From: Halorubrum saccharovorum DSM 1137
Lineage (GTDB): Archaea; Halobacteriota; Halobacteria; Halobacteriales; Haloferacaceae
Direction of reading: 5' to 3'
DNA: 64,000 nt
Assembly (NCBI RefSeq): GCF_000337915.1
Contig: NZ_AOJE01000010.1
Location: 97,653-161,652, forward strand
The notes beneath the pieces are model-generated. The model did no database searches, was not told the DNA's origin, and worked only from the letters and a program-made list of their open reading frames with translations. Shown here piece by piece: positions 44,974 to 53,919 of this stretch; positions within the stretch are counted from its first letter, which is position 1, and the number at the start of each line of letters is the position of its first letter. A program made the position numbers and the translations under genes.

Positions 44974-45272
44974 GCGTCGCGGAGCGGTTCGGCGCGTCCG
45001 TCGAGGTCGCCGGACCGGACCCCGAGGCGGAGGGGTTCTTCTTCGTGAAACGGCGGGACGCGGTCGACCACGATGCGTTCGTCACCGGTCTGCTCGGACT
45101 GGTGGGGACGGCCGGCCGCCTCGTGCTCCACCACCAGTCGGGGTTCGCGATCGTTCGCCTCTCCCACGGACGCGCTCAGCAGCTGGGACGACTCCCGTGG
45201 ATCGACACCGTCGGCGGAATCCGGTTCGATCCGGAGCAGTTCGCGGCGGTCGCGGGCGCTCCCGTCGCGTGA
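44970..45272 (+). CDS. Unknown-function operon, gene E: small I9-like protein
   Basis: A 100-residue protein. Two alpha/beta repeats are suggested: GFFFVKRRDAVDHDAFVTGL and FAIVRLSHGRAQQLGRLPWI, then DTVGGIRFDPEQFAAV. The strand-helix-strand pattern and the end 'I-x-x-V-G-G-I' look like a peptidase-inhibitor I9 / subtilisin-propeptide fold, although no protease is adjacent. The ATG at 44970 overlaps the D stop by four bases. Last gene of the block. Confidence 0.65.
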   Translation: MSVAERFGASVEVAGPDPEAEGFFFVKRRDAVDHDAFVTGLLGLVGTAGRLVLHHQSGFAIVRLSHGRAQQLGRLPWIDTVGGIRFDPEQFAAVAGAPVA

Positions 45273-45338
45273 AGGGCCGGCGCGGCCGGTTCCGTTTTCT
45301 GCAAGGAGTAATACGTCTGGAGAAACGAACGTCTCGGC

Positions 45339-47552
45339 ATGGTCCCGTCGTCGGAGCCGCTCTCGCTTCGCGAGCGGTTAGACACACTGACCCGCCAGCG
45401 GGGAGACATCACGGTGCTTCACGTCGATGACGAACCGGGGTTCGCGGAGCTCGTTTCCATCTATCTCGAACGCGAAGGGGAGGCGCTGGAAGTCGTCACC
45501 GAAACGAGCGTCGAGGACGGGCTCGATCGGCTCGAAACCGGCGGCGTCGACTGCGTCGTCAGCGATTACGACATGCCCGGAACCGACGGGCTGGAGTTCC
45601 TCGAAGCGGTTCGAGCGGAGCACCCGAACCTCCCGTTCATCCTGTTCACCGGCAAGGGAAGCGAGGAGATCGCGAGCGAGGCCATCTCGGCGGGCGTCAC
45701 CGACTACCTCCAGAAGCAGGGGGGAACGGACCAGTACACGCTCCTCGTCAACCGGATCGAGAACGCGGTCCAGCAGTACTACGCCACCAGAGAGGTCCAG
45801 CGAGGGTTCCACGCCATCGAAACCACGCGGGAGGGGATCGCGTTCCTCGACGAGGAGGGTCGGTTCCTCTACGCCAACCCGGCGTACGTCGACACGTACG
45901 GCTACGAGCGCGAGGAGATGATCGGAGAGCACTGGGAGATGCTGTATCCCGACGATCACGTGAGCAGGGTGTACGAGGAGATCCTCCCTTCTGTCCCCGT
46001 CGAGGGGGAATGGACCGGAGAAAGCGTTCACAAGCGCAAAGACGGGACGCGGCTGGTGGTCGACCACGCCCTCTCGTACTGCACCGAGGGGACGCTGCTC
46101 TGTTTCATTCAGGACATCACGGCACAGGAGGACGAGGAGCGGGCGCTCGAAGGCGGGCGACACCGCCTCTCCGAGTTCGTCGACGCGGTCGAGGAGTACG
46201 CGATCGTCGCGCTGGACCCCGAGGGGTTCGTCACCAGTTGGAACCGGGGAGCGGAGCGGCTGAAGGGGTACTGCCAGGAGGAGATCGTCGGCGAGCACGT
46301 CTCCGTGTTCTACCCGGACGAGAAATCCGAGGAGGGGTACGCCGACGAGCTGTTAGAGACCGCACGCGACGCCGGCTCGGCCACGGACACGGGACGGCGC
46401 GTTCGCAAGGACGGGTCCACGTTCAGGGCGGACGTCGCCATCACGGCCGTCTTCGACGACGACGGCGTCCATCAGGGGTTCCTCAAGGTCACCCGGGACG
46501 TGACTCGACAGCGAGAGGCGAGACGGGAACGCGAAGTCGAACAGGACTTCCTGGATAAGGCGCTCAACGTTCTCGACGACCTCTTCTACGCGATCGACGA
46601 CCACGGGAACATCGTTCGCGTGGCCGATCGCGCGACGGAGGTGACGGGCTACTCTCGGACGGAGCTCCTGTCGATGTCACCCGCTGACCTGTTCCCGCCC
46701 GAGGACCGACAGCGGATCCAAACGGATATCGACGAGGCGTTCGAAACCGGGTCGGCGACGACCGAAGCCGACCTGCTGACGAAAGACGGGCGCACGGTCC
46801 CGTACGAGTTCCGCAAGCGTCGGCTCACGGACACCGAGGGGAACCAGTTCGTGGTCGGTATCGGTCGCGACATCAGCGATCGCAGGCGCCGCGAGCGCCG
46901 GTTGCGGCGCCAGTTGGACCAGTTCGAACACTTCGGAAGCGTGCTCTCACACGACCTGCGGACGCCCCTGGAGACGGTTCGGGGCCGGCTGGAGCTGGCC
47001 CGAGAGACCGGCGACGAGGGGCACCTCGCGAAGGCCGACGCGGCGCTCGAACGGCTCGACGACATCATCGACGACCTGGCGGCCGTGATGCGAGAGGGCG
47101 AACTCGTGAGAGAGTTCACAGACGTGGAGCTACGGGAGTGTCTACGGGACGCCTGGAGCTCACTGGAGACCGCCGAGGCGACGCTGACGGTCGAGGGGAA
47201 CGGAACGATCCGAGCGGACGAGGACGCGTTCAGACGGCTGGCGGAGAACCTCTTCAAGAACAGCATAGAACACGGCGGCGACGACGTCCACGTGACCGTC
47301 GGAACCCTCCCTGACGGCTTCTACGTCGAAGACGACGGTCCGGGGATCCCCCCGGCTGACCGCGATCGCATCTTCGATGCCGGCCACTCCACGAAAGCGA
47401 CCGGCGGCGGATTCGGTCTGGCGAGCGTCCGGCAACTGGTGCTCGCACACGGCTGGGAGATCACGGCGACGGAGGGGGAGGGAGAGGGCGGGAGGGAGGC
47501 GGGCGGCGCCCGCTTCGAGATAACGGACGCCGACGTCGAGACCGGGAGCTGA
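45339..47552 (+). CDS. Hybrid receiver-PAS3-histidine kinase
   Basis: A 737-residue cytoplasmic sensor. The receiver is at residues ~24-140 (LHVDDEPGF, phosphoacceptor Asp76 in VVSDYDMPGTDG). Three PAS domains are at ~143-265 (GIAFLDEEGRFLYANPAYVD), ~270-395 (YAIVALDPEGFVTSWNRGAE) and ~400-520. The HisKA has the H-box SVLSHDLRTPLETV near residue 535, and the ATPase has NLFKNSIEHGG (N-box), VEDDGPGIPP (G1) and GGGFGLASVRQL (G2). No transmembrane helix. Its receiver is the closest relative in the window of the one at 7044. 66 bases after the unknown operon, and possibly its regulator. Confidence 0.93.
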   Translation: MVPSSEPLSLRERLDTLTRQRGDITVLHVDDEPGFAELVSIYLEREGEALEVVTETSVEDGLDRLETGGVDCVVSDYDMPGTDGLEFLEAVRAEHPNLPFILFTGKGSEEIASEAISAGVTDYLQKQGGTDQYTLLVNRIENAVQQYYATREVQRGFHAIETTREGIAFLDEEGRFLYANPAYVDTYGYEREEMIGEHWEMLYPDDHVSRVYEEILPSVPVEGEWTGESVHKRKDGTRLVVDHALSYCTEGTLLCFIQDITAQEDEERALEGGRHRLSEFVDAVEEYAIVALDPEGFVTSWNRGAERLKGYCQEEIVGEHVSVFYPDEKSEEGYADELLETARDAGSATDTGRRVRKDGSTFRADVAITAVFDDDGVHQGFLKVTRDVTRQREARREREVEQDFLDKALNVLDDLFYAIDDHGNIVRVADRATEVTGYSRTELLSMSPADLFPPEDRQRIQTDIDEAFETGSATTEADLLTKDGRTVPYEFRKRRLTDTEGNQFVVGIGRDISDRRRRERRLRRQLDQFEHFGSVLSHDLRTPLETVRGRLELARETGDEGHLAKADAALERLDDIIDDLAAVMREGELVREFTDVELRECLRDAWSSLETAEATLTVEGNGTIRADEDAFRRLAENLFKNSIEHGGDDVHVTVGTLPDGFYVEDDGPGIPPADRDRIFDAGHSTKATGGGFGLASVRQLVLAHGWEITATEGEGEGGREAGGARFEITDADVETGS

Positions 47553-47723
47553 GCCGGGCCCTCCGGGGTCGGCATCCATCGACGCGGGACACCGCCGGCG
47601 GGGGAGCAGGCGGTCCCGTCGCCGCTCGACGGTCTCGCGGACAAGTTGCCTGCAGCAGGCCGGTTCTCAGTTCGATTACTCGCACCGACAGCGTATTTAT
47701 CCCTCGCATGCAACCGTTCAGAC

Positions 47724-48203
47724 ATGACTCTTGTCGTGGTACCGGTCCGGTTCCCGCCGTCGTCCCACTCCGAGGCGACGCTGCGGGAGGCCGCTCGTGT
47801 CGCCGAGGAGCGCGACGCCGAACTCACGATCCTCCACGTGGACCTCTATCAGAACTCGGGCGGCGTCTCCCGCAGCGACCTGAAACGCGCCGTCGAGGAG
47901 CGGATCGGTCGGCTGGACCGCGCGCGGTACGTCGTCCGTCGGGGGTTCCTCGTCGAGGAGACGATCTTGGAGGAGGTCGTCGCCGAGGGCGCCGACGTGG
48001 TCGTCATCGGCTCGAAGCAGGCCGGGCGCTGGCGGCGCATGGTCCAGAAGCTCCTCTCTGACCCCGACATCGACGCGTTCCTGCGTACCGAGCTCGACTG
48101 CACCGTGATCACGGTCGACGCCGACGGCGACACCACGGTCAACGAGACCGGCGAGAGCGACGACGACGCCGCGCCGCTGCCCGGGGACGGCGCGGGAGAT
48201 TGA
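47724..48203 (+). CDS. Universal stress protein-like
   Basis: A 159-residue protein. A Usp-type start (MTLVVVPVRFPPSSHSEATL) is followed by ELTILHVDLY, ADVVVIGSKQAGRWRRMVQK and CTVITVDAD. The ATP loop is not conserved (GSKQAGRWRRM). The C-terminal ~25 residues are an acidic tail whose end, including the stop codon, is tandemly duplicated in the DNA. Start ATG 47724; TATTTAT lies ~28 bases before it. Confidence 0.82.
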   Translation: MTLVVVPVRFPPSSHSEATLREAARVAEERDAELTILHVDLYQNSGGVSRSDLKRAVEERIGRLDRARYVVRRGFLVEETILEEVVAEGADVVVIGSKQAGRWRRMVQKLLSDPDIDAFLRTELDCTVITVDADGDTTVNETGESDDDAAPLPGDGAGD

Positions 48204-48236
48204 TGCCGCTGCCCGGGGACGGCGCGGGGGATTGAT
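48173..48236. repeat. 32-bp tandem duplication across the stop codon of the Usp gene
   Basis: GCCGCTGCCCGGGGACGGCG continuing to CGGGAGATTGAT is repeated directly at 48173-48204 and 48205-48236, with a single A/G difference. Like the repeat at 42561 it contains the stop codon of the upstream gene. Confidence 0.9.
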
Positions 48237-48241
48237 CGAAC

Positions 48242-48928
48242 TCAGGCGCTCCCGCTGTCGCCCGCGACCTCGTATCGGCGCTCGTACTCGATGACGGTCG
48301 CGACGCGGTCGGCGATCTCCCGACCGAACTCCCGCTCGACGAGGTACAGCGCCAGGTCGATCCCGGAGGTCACGCCGCCAGCGGTGAGCAGGTCGCCGTC
48401 GTCGACGACGCGCGCGTCCACGACCGTCGCGCCCGACTCGCGGAGCTCGTCGACCGCGGAGGCGTGGGTGACCGCGCGCCGCCCGTCCGTGACGCCGGCC
48501 TCCGCGAGCAGCATCGCTCCGGTACAGACCGCGGCGGTCCGGACGCCGGCGGCGTGGTACTCGCCGAGCGCGCGCGGCACGTCGCCCTTCTGCGCCTCCG
48601 CCCACGCGCTCGCCTCCTCGTCTCGCGCGGTCCAGCCGCCGCCGGGGACGACGAGCAGGTCGGGGGCCTCGTCGCCGCCCGGGTCCGGGAGCACGCCGTC
48701 GACGCCGACGCGCGTCCCGTGGCTCGCGGTCACCCGCTCGCGCTCGTCGAGGGCGACGTACCGGACGCGCCCCGGTTCCTCGCCGGACTCGGCGCCGTCG
48801 CTCGATCCGGCGTCCGCTCCCTCGCTCGCCTCCGTCGCGGCGAAGCCGAGCGCGTAGTCGAACACCTCGTACGGGCCGACCCCGTCGAGCTCGTCGAACC
48901 CGTCGTACAGCAGAACGTCGACGTCCAT
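48242..48928 (-). CDS. DJ-1/PfpI family protein
   Basis: A 228-residue protein. The nucleophilic elbow is RTAAVCTGAMLLAEAGV (Cys ~137), with PDLLVVPGGGW before it and GGVTSGIDLALYLVEREFG after it, as in the AraC-linked DJ-1/PfpI group (isonitrile hydratase-like). An acidic insert of ~25 residues (~34-58) is unusual. The activity may be hydratase, glyoxalase or protease-like and cannot be decided from sequence. Start ATG 48928. Confidence 0.87.
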   Translation of the reverse strand: MDVDVLLYDGFDELDGVGPYEVFDYALGFAATEASEGADAGSSDGAESGEEPGRVRYVALDERERVTASHGTRVGVDGVLPDPGGDEAPDLLVVPGGGWTARDEEASAWAEAQKGDVPRALGEYHAAGVRTAAVCTGAMLLAEAGVTDGRRAVTHASAVDELRESGATVVDARVVDDGDLLTAGGVTSGIDLALYLVEREFGREIADRVATVIEYERRYEVAGDSGSA

Positions 48929-49154
48929 CGTCCAGACCGCACGCGTCCGACCGTCATGTGCGTTCCCTTCGCCGATGCACGCGCCGCCTCGCCGAGTCGC
49001 CGGCGCTCCCCCTCGACCTACTTCCTTTCGGCGGTCGATCGTCTCACGTCGAACCCGGCGGCCGGGCTGCGCAGACCCGGTCTGGTGCGGGCGTCGAACG
49101 CGAGAGCGCAGGCCGTGAGAGGCGGTAACGCAACAGGATTCTCCGCGGGCGCCC

Positions 49155-49658
49155 TCACTCGAACAGGCTGTCGACGGTCCGGACGAACCGGTCGACGATC
49201 CGGTCCGGGAGCGACGGCGACACCTCGTCGAGGAGCGCCGCGGTCCGCTCGGGGCGCGCGAGCGAGAGGCGCAGAGGCCGGTCGTCGGACTTCTCGACGA
49301 TTCCGCTCTCGACGAGGGTCGAGGCGTGCCACGAGACCGTGCTCCGCGCGATGCCGAGACCCTCAGCCAGCGTCGCCGGGCGGGTCGGGCCGTCGGCGTG
49401 GAGTCGAACGAGGATGCCGCGTGGGGTCTCCCGCCGGAGATAGGCGATCGCCCGTCGCTCCCACGGGTCGAACGCCGGGTCGAAGTAGTGGGCGCGGCCG
49501 CCGATCCGCTCGACCGCGATTTCGCCGTCGCGGACGAGCCGGCGGAGGTGGTACTGCGCCTGTCCGGTGGCGATGTCGAGGTCGCGGCCCACCCGGTTGA
49601 AGTGGACGCCCGGCGTCTCGCGGACGTGTCGACGGACCCGGGATCTGGTGTCCGGCAT
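49155..49658 (-). CDS. Tandem winged-helix transcriptional regulator
   Basis: A 167-residue protein with two winged helix domains. One at ~3-58 contains HFNRVGRDLDIATGQAQYHLRRL; the other at ~75-135 contains TRPATLAEGLGIARSTVSWHASTL. This is the common haloarchaeal MarR/ArsR-type tandem architecture. It is divergent from a DUF7471-like membrane protein, and a nos gene cluster follows beyond it, so it could regulate these (inference). Start ATG 49658 (MPDTRSRVRRHV). Confidence 0.85.
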   Translation of the reverse strand: MPDTRSRVRRHVRETPGVHFNRVGRDLDIATGQAQYHLRRLVRDGEIAVERIGGRAHYFDPAFDPWERRAIAYLRRETPRGILVRLHADGPTRPATLAEGLGIARSTVSWHASTLVESGIVEKSDDRPLRLSLARPERTAALLDEVSPSLPDRIVDRFVRTVDSLFE

Positions 49659-49770
49659 GGCTTCGTCGCGAGCTACCGGATCGGCACGTAAAACGCACTC
49701 GGGCGTTCCCTCCGCGCGGGACCGGTCGGCGGGTGTATTCTTGTGGCTCGCCGCAGTACGACTCGACAGC

Positions 49771-50118
49771 GTGACTCCGACTCCCGCGACCGCGGCCCTC
49801 GGCGGCTGGGGCGTAGAGGGCTCGCTGCCGATTTTGGCCGTCGTGTTCGTCGCCGGCGCCGGCACCGGGCTCCTCTTTCTCGTGAGTCTCGTCGCGTACC
49901 GCCGCCGCCGGGGCGCGCAGTACGGCCTGATAAGCGTCGCCGTCGGCGCCCTCTTCGCTCGCTCGCTCGTGGGGGCGGGCACCGTCTTCGGCGTCGTGCC
50001 GATGCCGGTCCATCACTTCCTCGAACACAGCCTCGATTTCCTGATCGCCGCGGTCGTCCTCTACGCGGTGTACGCGTACGCTCCGGGATCAGTGAGCGAC
50101 GACGCGGCGTCGGACTGA
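49771..50118 (+). CDS. Small three-helix membrane protein (DUF7471-like)
   Basis: A 115-residue protein with three transmembrane helices (LPILAVVFVAGAGTGLLFLV, YGLISVAVGALFARSLVGAG and DFLIAAVVLYAVYAYAP) and a conserved-looking VVPMPVHHFLEHSLDF. The histidines could bind metal or heme. The start GTG at 49771 is inferred; the upstream part of the frame is basic. I associate it with a haloarchaeal membrane family found next to this type of regulator, but only loosely. Confidence 0.6.
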   Translation: MTPTPATAALGGWGVEGSLPILAVVFVAGAGTGLLFLVSLVAYRRRRGAQYGLISVAVGALFARSLVGAGTVFGVVPMPVHHFLEHSLDFLIAAVVLYAVYAYAPGSVSDDAASD

Positions 50119-50142
50119 CCGAGGAGCGGATCGGTCACCGTC

Positions 50143-51006
50143 TCAGCCGCCGAACCCGCTGCGGATCTCCTCGATGACCGCGTCGACGCGACGGCCGTAC
50201 GCCAGCGCCGCGCCCGAGACGACGGCGCCGAGGAGGGACCAGACGACCAGCGCGGCGACCGCCCGTCCCGTCGCGACGAACTCCCCCTCCGGCGCGAACG
50301 CGACGCCGATCACGTGCTCGAAGACGAGCCCGCGGAACGCCCCGTTCGGCGTGAGCGCGAGCGCCTCCGGGATAGTCGTCGGCGACGCCCCGGCCGCGAG
50401 CGAGCGGAGCAACGCGAGGTCGCCGCCGAGCACCCCCGCCACGAGCGCGAGGACTCCGAGCGCGATCGCGCTGCGCCGGCTCGCGGCGAGCGCGGAGACG
50501 GCCGCCGCGAGCGACACGTACGCCGCGCCCAAGAGGAGGACGAGCGCGAGGAACCGGACGAACAGCACCGGCGAGTCGACGCCGGTGTGGGTCGCGAATA
50601 TCCCCGTGTCCGGCGCGGCGGTCAGCCAGACGACGCCGCCGACCAGCGCGTACGGGACGCCCACCACGGCGACCAGCGCGACCGTTCGCGCCAGCAGCAC
50701 CCCGACGACGTACTCGCCGACGCGCACCGGGTACGTCCGGATCACCGCCAGCTCGCCGCTTTCGGCGTCGGAAAGCAGCGCGCGATACCCCAACACCACC
50801 GCGACGAGCGGGACGAGCACCTCCGTCGGGAGGAGCAGATCGACGACCGCCGGCACGAACCCGGTCGCGCCGCCGCCGCCCGCCGCGAGGAGGCCGACGA
50901 CGACGAGGAGCAGTCCCGCCGCGAGCACGCCGTAGCCGGGCGTCCGGACCACCGTCGCGAGCTCGCGCCGGAACACGGTCGCGACCCCGGAGAGCGGACC
51001 GGTCAT
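50143..51006 (-). CDS. nosY: ABC transporter permease, NosY-type
   Basis: A 287-residue protein with six transmembrane helices. It opens with TVFRRELATVVRTPGYGVL, then SDAESGELAVIRTYPVRVGEYV, the signature of ABC-2 permeases of the NosY kind. With NosF and NosD it forms the complex that supplies sulfur for, or matures, the copper CuZ centre of nitrous oxide reductase. Overlaps the nosF stop by four bases (ATGA). The start at 51006 is that overlap. Confidence 0.85.
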   Translation of the reverse strand: MTGPLSGVATVFRRELATVVRTPGYGVLAAGLLLVVVGLLAAGGGGATGFVPAVVDLLLPTEVLVPLVAVVLGYRALLSDAESGELAVIRTYPVRVGEYVVGVLLARTVALVAVVGVPYALVGGVVWLTAAPDTGIFATHTGVDSPVLFVRFLALVLLLGAAYVSLAAAVSALAASRRSAIALGVLALVAGVLGGDLALLRSLAAGASPTTIPEALALTPNGAFRGLVFEHVIGVAFAPEGEFVATGRAVAALVVWSLLGAVVSGAALAYGRRVDAVIEEIRSGFGG

Positions 51007-51797
51007 CGGTCCGACACCCCCGTGACGTGGACCGCCGGCTCCGTTTCGTCGCCGTCGCTTCCGCTCCCGTCGCTCCCGTCGCCGTCGCCCTCGTCCCGAG
51101 CCGGCGCACTCGTTTCGCCGACCACGACGCGGTACAGCTCCCTCGCGTCGGCGGCGCCGTGCTCGTCGAGCAGTCGGTCCAGCGGGCCGGCGACGGCGAT
51201 CTCTCCGCGGCGGAGGAGCACGACGCGGTCGGCGTGCTCGTCGACGAGGTCGAGCGCGTGGGAACAGACGACGACCGCCGTGTCGGCGTCGGCTCGCTCG
51301 GCGGCCGCGCGGAACGCGCGCTCGCGCATTCCGGGGTCGAGGCCGCTCGCCGGCTCGTCTAAGGCGACGAGCGAGGGGTCGCCGAGGACCGACTGCGCGA
51401 TGCCGAGCAGTCGCCGCATCCCGCCCGAGAGCGCCTCGACCCGCCTGTCGCCCGCGTCGCCGAGGCCGACCCGTTTGAGCGCCGCGTCCGGGTCGTCCCC
51501 GACGAGCCGCGCGTAGAACGCGAGCGTCTCGCGAGCGGTGAACCCCTCGCGGAACGGCACCCGCTGCGGGAGGTACCCGAGCGGCTTCGGGCCGGTCGCC
51601 CCGGGGAGAGTCACCTCGCCCGCGGTCGGCTCCGTCGCGCCGACGAGGACCCTGAGCAGGGTCGACTTCCCGGAGCCGTTCGGGCCGACGACGGCGGTGA
51701 CGCCCGGCTCGAACCCGATCGACACCGATTCGAGCACCGGCACGCCGCCGTACGTCCGGGTCACCCCCGAGAGGGTCGCGACCGGCCCGTCAGGCAT
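51003..51797 (-). CDS. nosF: ABC transporter ATP-binding protein, NosF-type
   Basis: A 264-residue ATPase: Walker A VGPNGSGKSTLLRVL (residues ~38-52), Q-loop YLPQRVPF, signature LSGGMRRLLGIAQ, Walker B SLVALDEPASGLDP, H-loop VVCSHALDL. It powers NosY in maturation of nitrous oxide reductase. The last ~40 residues are a Ser/Asp/Gly-rich tail. The ATG at 51797 overlaps the nosD stop by 8 bases. Named by context: nosD, nosF and nosY are in the classical order. Confidence 0.9.
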   Translation of the reverse strand: MPDGPVATLSGVTRTYGGVPVLESVSIGFEPGVTAVVGPNGSGKSTLLRVLVGATEPTAGEVTLPGATGPKPLGYLPQRVPFREGFTARETLAFYARLVGDDPDAALKRVGLGDAGDRRVEALSGGMRRLLGIAQSVLGDPSLVALDEPASGLDPGMRERAFRAAAERADADTAVVVCSHALDLVDEHADRVVLLRRGEIAVAGPLDRLLDEHGAADARELYRVVVGETSAPARDEGDGDGSDGSGSDGDETEPAVHVTGVSDR

Positions 51798-53868
51798 CCG
51801 CGACACCTCCCGTCGGCGGTGCGGTCGTCGGACCGGCCGGTCGCGCTCCCGGATCGATACTCCCTCCCGTCGCGTTCCGATCGCGTGTGTCCATCGTCGT
51901 AGTCCCGGTATCACCGTTCAGTTCGGCGCGCCAGTCGGCGCCGACCGGTCCCGCGTCCGGATCGAGCGCGGCCGCCAGCCGGTCCGGCGAATACGGCGCC
52001 GCCGCCGGCGCCGGGTCGATGATGCTCCCCGAGCGCGCCCCGGGGACCGTCCCGCGGAGGCGGTCGAGGAGAGCGACCGCGGGCGACTCGCGCACGGCGA
52101 CCGCGGCGACTTCGCGGTGGAGCGCGGCGTCGACCGGCGATGTCGGGCGGTAGGCGCGCTCTCCGGGCTCGTGGGTCCCGACGTTCGCTCCCTCCCAGTA
52201 GTTCCCGCGGTCGCCGTCGGCCCAGATCCGGAGCGCGCCCGCCCCGGCGCCCGCGTGGTCCGCGTTGCCGACGAAGTCGTTCGCGACCACTCGACTCGAC
52301 GGGACGACCGTGGTCGCGCGCGCGCCCTCGTCGTTTCCCGCGACCACGTTGCGCTCGTACAGCGATCCCCGCGAGCTTGTCGAGAAGCCAAGCTCGTTGC
52401 CGACGAGGGTGTTGTACCCGACGTACGTCCGGGTGCCCGAGGCCTGGATCCCCGCGCTGGAGTTCCGCACGTCGTTGCCGACGATCGCGTTGCCCGAGGG
52501 ACGCGTCATCACGGTGACCCCGCCGAACAGCTCGTTTCGGAACGCGTTGTCGGCGATCAGCGCGTCGCCCGTGTACATGAGGTGCGCCCCGTACCGGTTG
52601 TCCGCGAACGTCGAGTTCCGGACGACCGAGCCGTCGGCGCGGTGGAGGTAGATCCCGTCGCGGCCGCCCTCGAAGACGCTGTCGGTCACCGTCACGCGCG
52701 ACTGCATGCCCGTGATCCCCATGAACCCGTCCCGCCACTCGTCCGTTCCGTTGACGCGGAGGTCCCGGGCCACCGCGTGGGACCCCTCTCGCAAGAGCAG
52801 CCCGCTCGCGTTCGCCTCGATCGTCACGTCGTCGACGACGAGACCCGGTGCGCCGATCGCGCGGATCCCCGCGTCGCCGTGGCCGTAGCCGAGCTGGATG
52901 TTGGTGTCCCACGTCCCGTCCCCACCGTCGCGCCCCTCGCGCGCCGCCTCCGGATCGCGGGTCTGTCCGCCGCTCCCGTCGATCGAGAGCCCGGTGAGCG
53001 CCACGTCCGGCGCCCGAACCGTGATCACCGACCCGTTGCCGTCGCCGCGGATCCGCGCGTCCTCGCCGGCGACCGTGACCGACTCGTTCACCGTCAGGGT
53101 CTCCTCGTACGTCCCCGGCGGGACGACGACGGTCGTGTTCGCCGGCGCGGCCGCGACCGCCGCCTCGACCGTCGGCGCGTCCTCGCTGACGACGACGGAG
53201 ACCGGCCGGTCGGCGCGGCGCTCGGCGGCCGCGATCCGCTCGTCGGCCGCGGTCCACCGGTCGGGGGCCGTCCCGCGCACCGCCGCCGCGGAGTCGGTGT
53301 CGAACGACCGGCTCCGGACCACCTCCCAGTCGACCGCCCGCCCGCCGTGGTCGGCGACGAACGCCTCGGCGGCGTCGCGTTCGCGGAACGGGACGACCGT
53401 CTCGCCGGCCGGGCTCCGGGCCTCGCTGCCGACGACGTACACCGCCTCTTCCGCCGGCGTCCACTCGCCGAGCCGCTCCGATCTGAACAGCCCGGTCTCG
53501 GTCGTCCCCGGCCGGGCGTCGTCAAACGTTTCGACGTAGACGGTGATCGGGTAGCCGAACTGGCGTTCGGTCCGCCCGTCGCCGACCGTCGCCACGAACG
53601 ACTCGACGCCGTTGTAGCCGACCACGTACTGGAGCTGCGAGTAGAACACCTCGGTCCGCGGCACCCTCGCCGACCCGGCCATCAGCGCGTCCGTCTCCGA
53701 GGAGAGCCCGAGCTCGACCACGTCGTCGTAGGCGACCGGCGACGGCGCGGCCGCCTCGGGGTCGGCCGCGAACGCCCCCGCGGTCGCCGCGGCGGCGACG
53801 AGGAGGAGCCCGGCGAGCGCGAGCCGGACCGCCAGCGACGGATCGGCGTAGGGATCGAAGCGCGCCAC
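51790..53868 (-). CDS. nosD: NosD periplasmic copper-maturation protein with NosL-like N-terminal domain
   Basis: A 692-residue secreted or membrane-anchored protein. A signal/anchor helix lies at ~14-34. The segment ~40-215 resembles NosL (FGYPITVYVETF, AVYVVGSEARSPAGETVVPF, DAAEAFVADHGGRAVDW). From ~220 on is the right-handed beta-helix of NosD with repeats such as VRNSTFADNRYGAHLMYTGD and GIYLHRADGSVV. NosD feeds the CuZ cluster of N2O reductase. The fusion of a NosL-like domain in front of NosD is notable. The tail is Ala/Pro-rich. Start ATG 53868; a GGATAAACC box lies ~26 bases before it. Confidence 0.9.
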   Translation of the reverse strand: MARFDPYADPSLAVRLALAGLLLVAAAATAGAFAADPEAAAPSPVAYDDVVELGLSSETDALMAGSARVPRTEVFYSQLQYVVGYNGVESFVATVGDGRTERQFGYPITVYVETFDDARPGTTETGLFRSERLGEWTPAEEAVYVVGSEARSPAGETVVPFRERDAAEAFVADHGGRAVDWEVVRSRSFDTDSAAAVRGTAPDRWTAADERIAAAERRADRPVSVVVSEDAPTVEAAVAAAPANTTVVVPPGTYEETLTVNESVTVAGEDARIRGDGNGSVITVRAPDVALTGLSIDGSGGQTRDPEAAREGRDGGDGTWDTNIQLGYGHGDAGIRAIGAPGLVVDDVTIEANASGLLLREGSHAVARDLRVNGTDEWRDGFMGITGMQSRVTVTDSVFEGGRDGIYLHRADGSVVRNSTFADNRYGAHLMYTGDALIADNAFRNELFGGVTVMTRPSGNAIVGNDVRNSSAGIQASGTRTYVGYNTLVGNELGFSTSSRGSLYERNVVAGNDEGARATTVVPSSRVVANDFVGNADHAGAGAGALRIWADGDRGNYWEGANVGTHEPGERAYRPTSPVDAALHREVAAVAVRESPAVALLDRLRGTVPGARSGSIIDPAPAAAPYSPDRLAAALDPDAGPVGADWRAELNGDTGTTTMDTRDRNATGGSIDPGARPAGPTTAPPTGGVADA

Positions 53869-53904
53869 GGGTCGATTTCTACCGCTCGGGGTTTATCCGA
53901 TCTG

Positions 53905-53919
53905 GTTCGTTCCTCGAAC
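53905..53919. promoter_or_regulatory. Perfect inverted repeat in the nosD-nosL promoter
   Basis: GTTCG-TTCCT-CGAAC, a 5-base inverted repeat just upstream of the nosD TATA-like box (about 37-51 bases before its start). It has the same half-site letters (CGAA/TTCG) as the hemoglobin/DUF2249 sites but in everted order. Candidate operator for divergent nosD and nosL. Confidence 0.4.
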
